Both the position numbers and the translations under genes were made by a program. DNA of 19,808 nt, taken from assembly GCA_900555075.1 (NCBI GenBank), contig USJO01000023.1, forward strand, positions 1 through 19,808, written 5' to 3'. The notes beneath the pieces are model-generated. The model was not told the origin of the DNA, searched no databases, and worked only from the letters and a program-made list of their open reading frames with translations. Positions 6,838-13,352 of the stretch are shown piece after piece; position 1 is the first letter of the stretch, and the number at the start of each line of letters is the position of its first letter. Origin of the DNA: an uncultured Clostridium sp. (lineage in GTDB: Bacteria; Bacillota; Clostridia; TANB77; CAG-508).

Positions 6838-7926
6838 TTATTCTGTTGTGTTTTCTGGTAGTTCTGTTTCTGGTGCTTCAATTGTAATTGTAGCATTTAG
6901 TGGGCAAATTTGTATATATGTACTTCCGTCATTAACTGTAATTTCTTGTCCGCTTGTATATTTGTATACTGTTTGAGCACTATGTGAGTTTTTTTCCCAC
7001 GTTATTGGAACTACATATCCTCCTGTTACTAAGTATCCTGTACCATTTCCAATGTTTTCTAGTTCTTGTCTACCTTTTCCTTCTCCATCATTTAATGTGT
7101 AATTTCCTACTTTGTATATAATTATATTTTTTGCAGTATATTGCTCTCCTGTTACTAAATCCACATTTGGTTTTCCACTCATACTTCTTTTATATGTTTT
7201 ATTTTCTTCATCATATTCATAACTTGTTGAGTGATAATTTGAGTATTTTATATATACTGATGTTGCTTTTTCTGCACCTTCTAGTTTATCCATTTCAATT
7301 TCTTCTGCACTATAATTTAATAATAAATCTTTATTTGTATCTCTTGTATAACCCTTCTTTTCTGCATATTCTTTTACGTTTTGCATACTTGTAAAACCTG
7401 TGTGTTCATAGTCTCTTTTTAAAGTCTTATCTCTAAAAAACACTGTTCTTTCTAGTGCAATTCCATCTATGTGATCCATAGACCCTAATTTTTTATATGC
7501 TTGTGGGCTTCCTCCCCAATGTATATATATCGCATCATTTTCGTTTGCATAATCTAAGAAATAATGTCTTGCACTTCTTATTGAACCAATCTTAGTAGTA
7601 TCTTTGTCTTTAAATAGTGCCATCATTCTTGTTATTCCACCTTCTGCAATTATTTCATATACTAAATATGCATCCTGCAAACCACATTGTGGCCATGCTG
7701 AATGGTTGTTATTTATCATTACTGCATATGGTCTTGATTTAGACTTCTCATTTACTATTTGAACTTCTTTCACTTCTGGAGCTGGTGTCTCCTCTTGTTT
7801 TTCTTTTGATACAAGTTCTGGTGTTTTTTTGTCCTTCAGAATCTTCACACCTAGAACACCTGCTAATACTATTATCATTAAAATTAAAATTATTATTGCT
7901 ATTTTTCCACCTTTGTTTTTTTTCAT
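6838..7926 (-). CDS. DUF3048 (YerB-like) membrane-anchored protein
   Basis: Matches the DUF3048 family typified by B. subtilis YerB, a predicted surface protein of unknown function. A lysine-rich N-terminus (MKKNKGGK) is followed by a transmembrane segment at about residues 8-28, then a Pro/Glu/Lys linker, then the family start SRPYAVMINNN. Further blocks are YEIIAEGGITRMMALF, IGSIRSARHYFLDYA, IYIHWGGSPQAY and the C-terminal HSAQTVYKY. YerB is a lipoprotein, but no lipobox Cys is visible here, so it is probably anchored by the uncleaved segment. I place the start at the ATG at 7926 (GAAAGGGTG eight nt upstream, one nt after the ybeY stop). A GTG three codons earlier lies inside the Shine-Dalgarno. 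It interrupts the usual ybeY-to-era stretch. Confidence 0.85.
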   Translation of the reverse strand: MKKNKGGKIAIIILILMIIVLAGVLGVKILKDKKTPELVSKEKQEETPAPEVKEVQIVNEKSKSRPYAVMINNNHSAWPQCGLQDAYLVYEIIAEGGITRMMALFKDKDTTKIGSIRSARHYFLDYANENDAIYIHWGGSPQAYKKLGSMDHIDGIALERTVFFRDKTLKRDYEHTGFTSMQNVKEYAEKKGYTRDTNKDLLLNYSAEEIEMDKLEGAEKATSVYIKYSNYHSTSYEYDEENKTYKRSMSGKPNVDLVTGEQYTAKNIIIYKVGNYTLNDGEGKGRQELENIGNGTGYLVTGGYVVPITWEKNSHSAQTVYKYTSGQEITVNDGSTYIQICPLNATITIEAPETELPENTTE

Positions 7927-7927
7927 T

Positions 7928-8401
7928 TTATTCACCCTTTCTATTTATATCTAATTTTTGTAGTATGTCTTCTTCCTTTTGTCTCATTTCTTTTTTATCA
8001 TTTTTTGTCATATGGTCATATCCTAATAAGTGATAAAATGAGTGTACCACCATATATGCAAGCTCTCTTTTAAAGGTATGTCCATATTCTTCTCCTTGCT
8101 GTTTTACTTTTTCTATTGATATTACCATATCTCCTAATATATCTTCATTTTTTATTTTTAGGTTATCTAGTTCTCCCTTTTTGAACATTGGGAAAGATAA
8201 TACATCTGTTGGTCTATCTATTCCTCTATGCTTTTTATTAATTGATTGTATATTTTTAGAATCTGTTAAAACTACATTCACATATAGCTTTTTGTTTTCT
8301 AGTTTTTCCTCTTCAAAGCATTTGTTTAATACTTTTCTTATTATTTCTTCATATTCTTTATTCTCTTCTATGTCTAAATAATTTAATTCTAATATATCCA
8401 T
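7928..8401 (-). CDS. ybeY: Endoribonuclease YbeY
   Basis: YbeY is a zinc-dependent RNase involved in 16S rRNA 3'-end maturation and 70S ribosome quality control. The 157-aa protein has the substrate-pocket motif HRGIDRPTDVLSFP at about 58-71 and the metal site H120-H124-H130 in HSFYHLLGYDH. The commonest form is HGxLHLxGYDH, so Ser121 and Tyr123 are unusual but the three histidines are intact. Its Shine-Dalgarno AAGAGGT lies inside the end of the upstream 381-aa gene, whose stop is one nt before the ATG. The downstream gene is equally close, so it sits within a tight operon. Confidence 0.94.
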   Translation of the reverse strand: MDILELNYLDIEENKEYEEIIRKVLNKCFEEEKLENKKLYVNVVLTDSKNIQSINKKHRGIDRPTDVLSFPMFKKGELDNLKIKNEDILGDMVISIEKVKQQGEEYGHTFKRELAYMVVHSFYHLLGYDHMTKNDKKEMRQKEEDILQKLDINRKGE

Positions 8402-8402
8402 T

Positions 8403-9548
8403 TTATGCCGACCTCTTATTATATACCATTCTACTGTAAGTTTTTGTTGTTGGTGCTATTGTTTTCATTGCACCCATTTTAGTTAATCTCTCTTTGTGTA
8501 ATCCAATAACTTTCTCATATTTTTTTCTATTTATATTTAGTTTTTTAATATCTTCCTTCAAGAACAGTATTTGCTTTTTCTCTGTATTGTTTTTTATTTT
8601 TTCGTATTTTTTCCAGAACTTTTTATATTCTAGTCTTTCCTCTGGCCTGTCCCAGTAAACTTTTGTTGATAAAATCTTTACATTGTAGTCTTCTATTACA
8701 TCAAAAAGTGTTGCATATACATTATTTCTTTTTGGTTCTGTTTTACTATTTACAATTAACTCTCTTAAATCTTTTAGTAATTTAATGTAACATTTTTCAG
8801 TAGCTGCTAGTGGTAAACTGTGTATGAATATTTTTCTGCTTACTCCTAGCAAAGCTACTTTTTGCATAATTTTATCCTTCTCATCTAATTTGCCTACTGT
8901 TGTGTGTATAAATTTTTCATACTCCTCTTTTGCAGTTTCGTCTCCAAGTTCTATTTTTACTGGTAATATTTCCATTATATATTTTTCTAGAGTTTTAAAT
9001 ATTTTCTCATATGCTTCGTTTGTTTCGTGTACATTATCTGTTATTGCTACCGAATAATTCTTTAGTAATCCTTTATACAAACTATCCATTTTTTCAACAT
9101 AAAACTGTTTATATTTATTGACCGTTTTTTCATTTTTCATAATACTTACTGTTTCATAATCTATTCTTAACAAATACTCTTGTTTCTTATATTTATATTC
9201 TAGATAATTTTTGTTTTTTAAACTTACTACAAAGTAGTACTTTGAGATAGCTTCTCTTTCAAAATCTGTTGCAGTGTTACTTTTTACTTTTTTATATAGT
9301 GAATCCATTATATATTTATCTATTGATTCAAGATATAAAGCATAACTATCTTCATATTTTTTAGAATTTTCTTCTGTGTTATTTTCTAGATAATTATTAT
9401 ATGCTTTTATTAAGCTGTTTCTTTTTATGGAAATCATTACGCCATTTAGCCCTACTCTTGTAGGAATAAGTATTTTTGATATTGTGCTACTTATTTTTGC
9501 AAAAAATGTTTTGTCAGTTTCAATTACTTTTAAACTTCTTTGCTCCAT
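8403..9548 (-). CDS. Unrecognised 381-aa protein in the phoH position
   Basis: I do not recognise this protein. It is 381 aa, rich in Lys, Glu and Tyr, apparently mostly helical, with no clear signal peptide, transmembrane segment, Walker A motif, HExxH or cysteine cluster. The N-terminus is MEQRSLKVIETDKTFFAK, followed by a mixed stretch ILIPTRVGLNGVMISIKR. The middle has long charged helices, and the C-terminus is basic (ending YNKRSA). It is a real gene by context: it starts 14 nt after yqfD with AAGGGTGAT upstream, ends one nt before ybeY, and shares the base composition of its neighbours. In many Bacillota this slot holds phoH and sometimes a pgpH-type gene. It has no P-loop, so it is not a PhoH. 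A sporulation or ribosome link is only a guess from neighbours. Confidence 0.8.
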   Translation of the reverse strand: MEQRSLKVIETDKTFFAKISSTISKILIPTRVGLNGVMISIKRNSLIKAYNNYLENNTEENSKKYEDSYALYLESIDKYIMDSLYKKVKSNTATDFEREAISKYYFVVSLKNKNYLEYKYKKQEYLLRIDYETVSIMKNEKTVNKYKQFYVEKMDSLYKGLLKNYSVAITDNVHETNEAYEKIFKTLEKYIMEILPVKIELGDETAKEEYEKFIHTTVGKLDEKDKIMQKVALLGVSRKIFIHSLPLAATEKCYIKLLKDLRELIVNSKTEPKRNNVYATLFDVIEDYNVKILSTKVYWDRPEERLEYKKFWKKYEKIKNNTEKKQILFLKEDIKKLNINRKKYEKVIGLHKERLTKMGAMKTIAPTTKTYSRMVYNKRSA

Positions 9549-9562
9549 ATGATCACCCTTTT

Positions 9563-10750
9563 CTAAAAATTTATCTCTTGCTCTATACCCATATTTTCTA
9601 GCACCTCATATGTTACTTCTACTTCTACATATCCATCTTCTAAGTTTGTATTTATATTAGTATTTACTATATTGTTTTGCTCTTTTATCTCTTGTAAAAG
9701 CTCTTTTTTTAGCTTTTTTGTTAATATTTCTATTACTTGTTCTTCTGTATATGTAATTTCTTGTAATACATATTCTTTATTTGTTGTTTTTATTATTTCT
9801 ATGGGTAAATAAAAATTTGAAAATAACATTAATTTTTTATCCTCATTTATTGTATCATATTTTTCAAATTTTGAAAGGGTTTTGAACAAATTTATTTTAT
9901 TTTTTTTAAATTTTATACTGTACTTTTTTTCTTCGTTTCCTGTTTGCACTGCAATTTGTTGAACAAGTGAAGCCTTTTCTTTTTTTGTGTACCATATTTT
10001 TGCTTCTATTTCTGCTGCTCCATGCACATATCTTGTTCCTGTATATTTTCCTTCTAAGTATCCATTTACTAATGTCATACCTTTTTCCACTATATCTCCT
10101 ACCTTAACTGTTGCCGTTCCATTTTGTACATTTATTTTTGTTATCATTCCGGTTTTATCTGCTATAATGTTACAATATTTATTTTCATCAAGAATATTTG
10201 GGGCTTTATCGGCTTCTTTTACTTTTACTATGGCATTTGTACCTTTTACAGTTATTCCAATCCATGCAACATCATCTCTACTTAGTCTTATTTTATTTAT
10301 GATAGTGTCTGTATCTATGTCATTTTTTGAAGTGCCAATTGTAAGTCCACTTGCTTCTAAACTCTGTATTATTTCTCTTGTAGATATATTTACATTTCCT
10401 ACTACCTCTATATTCCATATGTAATTTGAAGAAATAATTATTCCTATAATAATTACCATAAATAGTGCTAGGAATATCTTTCTTTTTCTATATTTATGTA
10501 AGATAAAAGGCAAACCTTTTCTACTTTGGATTTTTACTTTTGATTTTGTTTTTTTTGCTATTTGTCTTAATTTTTTGTAATCAGCTAATCCTACTTTTGC
10601 ATACATTATGCTTGACTTTTCTCTCTGTATGTCCATAAGTAATATTCTTTTACTTATACACATATTTATGAATCTTTCAATAAAAAATCCTTCTACTCTT
10701 ATTCTTACATAACCTTTAAAATAATTTAGCATTATTCGTACAAACAACAA
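9563..10750 (-). CDS. yqfD: Sporulation protein YqfD
   Basis: YqfD is a membrane protein of the sigma-E (mother-cell) sporulation programme in B. subtilis, with no defined biochemical activity. The 395-aa length agrees with about 398 in B. subtilis. The N-terminal region (LNYFKGYVRIRVEGFFIERFIN) resembles the family start. A transmembrane helix at about 92-110 (KIFLALFMVIIIGIIISS) precedes a POTRA-like stretch (VVGNVNISTREI), and a CNIIADKTGMITKINV block is present. I keep a TTG start at 10750 because GGGGTGA sits just upstream. The first ATG (10732) is 24 nt from that Shine-Dalgarno. It lies 13 nt after yqfC and is surely co-transcribed with it. Confidence 0.92.
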   Translation of the reverse strand: MLFVRIMLNYFKGYVRIRVEGFFIERFINMCISKRILLMDIQREKSSIMYAKVGLADYKKLRQIAKKTKSKVKIQSRKGLPFILHKYRKRKIFLALFMVIIIGIIISSNYIWNIEVVGNVNISTREIIQSLEASGLTIGTSKNDIDTDTIINKIRLSRDDVAWIGITVKGTNAIVKVKEADKAPNILDENKYCNIIADKTGMITKINVQNGTATVKVGDIVEKGMTLVNGYLEGKYTGTRYVHGAAEIEAKIWYTKKEKASLVQQIAVQTGNEEKKYSIKFKKNKINLFKTLSKFEKYDTINEDKKLMLFSNFYLPIEIIKTTNKEYVLQEITYTEEQVIEILTKKLKKELLQEIKEQNNIVNTNINTNLEDGYVEVEVTYEVLENMGIEQEINF

Positions 10751-10763
10751 AGTTCACCCCACT

Positions 10764-11030
10764 TCATTCTTTTTCTAAGTCTATGCTTTTTATTGTTCCT
10801 TTTATTGCAATATCTTCCTCTGTAATCTGTTCTAGTGTGAGTTTGTAGCCATTTATATTTACTGTGCCAATTTCAGTATCTACTTTTATAAAGAACTCTT
10901 CATATTCTAATATGCCCTTATAATTTTCTATTAAAATTTCGTCAAAGGAAATAATTGTTATTTTGGGTTCTTTATTGTTAATTTCTCTAGGCATTTCTAA
11001 CATTTGGTTAATTCTACTCTTTTTTCTCAT
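10764..11030 (-). CDS. yqfC: Sporulation protein YqfC
   Basis: An 88-aa protein of the YabP/YqfC family. YqfC is encoded next to yqfD and expressed in the mother cell under sigma-E in B. subtilis. The body ITIISFDEILIENYKGILEY, then GTVNINGYKLTLEQI and a closing IAIKGTIKSI, matches the family pattern of a short beta-rich protein. An ATG at 11096 would extend it by 22 residues, but that start lies inside the preceding terminator stem. The ATG at 11030 has AGGAGGACGAAG directly upstream, so I use it. A TATAAA-like -10 lies at 11055-11060, but no good -35 is visible. Confidence 0.9.
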   Translation of the reverse strand: MRKKSRINQMLEMPREINNKEPKITIISFDEILIENYKGILEYEEFFIKVDTEIGTVNINGYKLTLEQITEEDIAIKGTIKSIDLEKE

Positions 11031-11061
11031 CTTCGTCCTCCTCTTTAATTGTATTTTATAT

Positions 11062-11096
11062 GAAAAAAAATATGCAATTCGAAAATTGAATTGCAT
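11062..11096 (-). terminator. Intrinsic terminator after the metallopeptidase gene
   Basis: ATGCAATTC (11072-11080) and GAATTGCAT (11088-11096) form a perfect 9-bp stem with a 7-nt loop. On the minus strand ATTTTTTTT follows directly. It begins 8 nt after the stop at 11105. This is the clearest terminator in the window and separates the pyk pair from the yqfC cluster. Confidence 0.88.
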
Positions 11097-11104
11097 GAAT
11101 TTAT

Positions 11105-11794
11105 TTATGTTATTAACGCAATTAATGCATACATAAGTATTCCAAGAAATGAACCTGATAGTATGTGAACAAGTGTAAATGGTACTCCTTGTTTGTTTAT
11201 TTCTTCATATTTTTCTAATAAGCTGTTGGTTTCTTCTTTTGTTAATATATTTTTGCTTTCTATGTATTCTTTTGCTAAATATTTAGATTTTGTCATTGCA
11301 TCTGTTTCTAAGAAGCCTCGTACTATTAGTTTTATTGTAGCCATTAGTAATAATGCAAATATTGGCATTGATATATTTGTAATAACATTTGCTATTGTTA
11401 GTATACATATTATTAACCAATATAGTATTAATATGTTTGAGAAAATAAAGTTGAATAATAGTAACCTTCTGTCTTGCACTGAGTGTAAGCATTCATGTGC
11501 TATTGTTTGTAATCTACCATAATTATTTTTCATATCTGCTATTAATATTTTATCTGTAACTACTATATATAAACTTGTTTGGGTGTTTTTTGCTTCCTCT
11601 ATTTTTACTTTTTCGTTTTTAAGCATTTTAAGCATCTCTTTTGCTACTTCCACATTTTCCGGAAATTTATCTGTAAGCTTTTCTAGCTCCTTATTTTCCG
11701 TCAGCGTTTCTGCTTTTTTTATATCTAATTTAAATATAATCTTTAATAGTACTATGCTTACTAAAACTATTGCTAAAATAAACATTGGTTCCAT
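11105..11794 (-). CDS. Predicted membrane HExxH zinc metallopeptidase
   Basis: A 229-aa protein with an N-terminal membrane segment (about 4-21), the zinc site H100-E101-x2-H104 (IAHECLHSVQ), a hydrophobic hairpin at about 113-158 and a final membrane segment at about 208-228. After the hairpin comes E163 in ETDA, resembling the Glu-x-Asp-Ala third-ligand motif of YugP-type (Zn_peptidase_2) and related membrane peptidases. That supports a zinc peptidase fold, but the overall similarity is too low for me to assign a family, and the substrate is unknown. The ATG overlaps the pyk stop by one base (TAATG), so translation is coupled to pyk. Being tied to a glycolytic gene is unusual and may be simple hitch-hiking. 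Confidence 0.75.
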   Translation of the reverse strand: MEPMFILAIVLVSIVLLKIIFKLDIKKAETLTENKELEKLTDKFPENVEVAKEMLKMLKNEKVKIEEAKNTQTSLYIVVTDKILIADMKNNYGRLQTIAHECLHSVQDRRLLLFNFIFSNILILYWLIICILTIANVITNISMPIFALLLMATIKLIVRGFLETDAMTKSKYLAKEYIESKNILTKEETNSLLEKYEEINKQGVPFTLVHILSGSFLGILMYALIALIT

Positions 11795-13233
11795 TATATT
11801 TCAACAACTCCTCCCATTACATTGTTTTTTGCTACATCTCCTGTTGGTATATCTGTAAGTACTTTTGTTCCACCTGCTATAACTACTTTATCGCCTTTAT
11901 TTAAGAAGTTTTCTTCTCTTAATTTATCTAATCCTTTATGTAATAGTACATCTATATTTGGTTGCTCATCAAATAGCTTTGGTATTATTCCCCAACATAG
12001 TCCTAATTGTCTATATATTACTTCATTTTGTGTTATTGCAAATATTGGACATTCTGGTCCAAAGCTTGATACCATTCTTGCTGTGTCTCCTGTGTTCGTG
12101 TAAGCAATAATTGCCTTTGCTTCAACATTCATAGCTGTTGTACATACTGCATAGTTCATAATAAACTCGCAATCAGAATCTATTAAATTATATTCTCTTG
12201 ATTTAAATCTTTTCCAATATTTTATTGATGATTCTATTTTGGTGGCAATTCTATTCATTGTTTTTACACATTCTACCGGATATTCTCCTGAAGCTGTTTC
12301 ACCAGAGAGCATTATACTACTGCTTCCATCATATATTGCGTTTGCAACATCGCTTACCTCTGCTCTTGTTGGTCTTGGATTGCTTATCATAGATTCTAGC
12401 ATTTGTGTTGCTGTTATTACTGGTTTTCCTTGTTTGTATGTCTTTTTTATAAATTCTTTTTGAAAAATTGGAACCTCCTCAATAGGTATTTCAACTCCTA
12501 GGTCTCCTCTTGCTACCATTATTCCATCTGATACATTTAGTATTTCATCAAAATTTTTTATTCCTTCTCTGTTTTCTATTTTTGATATTATTTTTATATG
12601 CTCTCCACCATTTTGTTCTAGTACTTTTCTTATTTCTATCACGTCTTGAGGTTTTCTTACAAAGGATGCCGCAATATAGTCAAATCCTGCTTTTATTCCA
12701 TATTTTATGTCTTCAATGTCTTTCTTGGTGATTCCTGGAAGTGTTACAATAAAATCTGGTATATTAATACTCTTTCTATTTGTAAGTTTTCCTCCTTGAA
12801 GGACTTTACAAACTATATCTTTATCTTTTATCTCTTTTACTTCTAACTCTATTGTTCCATCATTTACAAGTATTGTTCTTCCAACATCTATTTCTTTATA
12901 TAAGGTTTTATATGTTATTGATACCTTTGTTTTATCTCCTAATTCATCACTATTTGTTAATGTAAATTCTTGCCCTTTATCTAAGTAGATTTTATTTTCT
13001 TCAAATTTTCCAATTCTTATCTCTGGTCCTTGTGTATCTAAAAGTAATGGCACTGGCAACTTTAGCTCATCCCTTACTTTTTTAAACATATTTATTCTAT
13101 TCTCCTGATCCTGATAATTTCCATGTGAGAAATTTATTCTTGCAACATTCATTCCTTCTAACATGAGTTTTTTTAAAATTTCTTCATTGTCTGTTGCAGG
13201 ACCTAATGTACACACTATTTTAGTTTTTCTCAT
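11794..13233 (-). CDS. pyk: Pyruvate kinase
   Basis: Converts phosphoenolpyruvate and ADP to pyruvate and ATP in glycolysis. The 479-aa protein begins MRKTKIVCTLGPAT and has ARINFSHG at 31-38, DTQGPEIRIG at 66-75, the catalytic K218-E220 in ISKIENREG, D244 in ARGDLGVEIP, and the ITATQMLESMI-PTRAEVSDVANAIYDG signature. It ends after the regulatory C domain and lacks the extra PEP-utiliser domain of the Bacillus enzyme (about 585 aa). I use the ATG at 13233, which has AAAGGA ten nt upstream; the ATG at 13242 lies too close to it. A strong promoter is at 13267-13295. Confidence 0.97.
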   Translation of the reverse strand: MRKTKIVCTLGPATDNEEILKKLMLEGMNVARINFSHGNYQDQENRINMFKKVRDELKLPVPLLLDTQGPEIRIGKFEENKIYLDKGQEFTLTNSDELGDKTKVSITYKTLYKEIDVGRTILVNDGTIELEVKEIKDKDIVCKVLQGGKLTNRKSINIPDFIVTLPGITKKDIEDIKYGIKAGFDYIAASFVRKPQDVIEIRKVLEQNGGEHIKIISKIENREGIKNFDEILNVSDGIMVARGDLGVEIPIEEVPIFQKEFIKKTYKQGKPVITATQMLESMISNPRPTRAEVSDVANAIYDGSSSIMLSGETASGEYPVECVKTMNRIATKIESSIKYWKRFKSREYNLIDSDCEFIMNYAVCTTAMNVEAKAIIAYTNTGDTARMVSSFGPECPIFAITQNEVIYRQLGLCWGIIPKLFDEQPNIDVLLHKGLDKLREENFLNKGDKVVIAGGTKVLTDIPTGDVAKNNVMGGVVEI

Positions 13234-13266
13234 ACAATTCATTTCCTTTCAATTTTATTTTCTTAG

Positions 13267-13295
13267 ATTTTATCATTTCAAAAACGTAGTGTCAA
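13267..13295 (-). promoter_or_regulatory. Strong sigma-A-type promoter of pyk
   Basis: Read on the minus strand: perfect -35 TTGACA (13290-13295), a 17-nt spacer ending in TGA, and -10 TAAAAT (13267-13272). It gives a short leader of about 26 nt before the ATG at 13233. The architecture is the same as the tsaD promoter. Confidence 0.82.
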
Positions 13296-13317
13296 TATAA
13301 AAAATGCAAAAACATTT

Positions 13318-13343
13318 TAGGGCAGACCTTTACGTCTGCCCTA
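13318..13343 (-). terminator. GC-rich hairpin after glgP
   Basis: AGGGCAGAC (13319-13327) and GTCTGCCCT (13334-13342) form a perfect 9-bp stem, extended by one T-A pair, with a 6-nt loop. It begins 9 nt after the glgP stop. On the minus strand it is followed by AAATGTTTTTGC, a displaced U tract, then by the pyk promoter. It probably terminates glgP transcription and is one of several GC-rich hairpins in these AT-rich gaps. Confidence 0.65.
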
Positions 13344-13352
13344 TATTTTGTT

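Noticed and set aside
11283..11492. 69-codon minus-strand frame inside the metallopeptidase gene
   Set aside because: Fully nested out of frame in a gene with a coherent HExxH and membrane layout; low-complexity Asn/Tyr/Ile translation.
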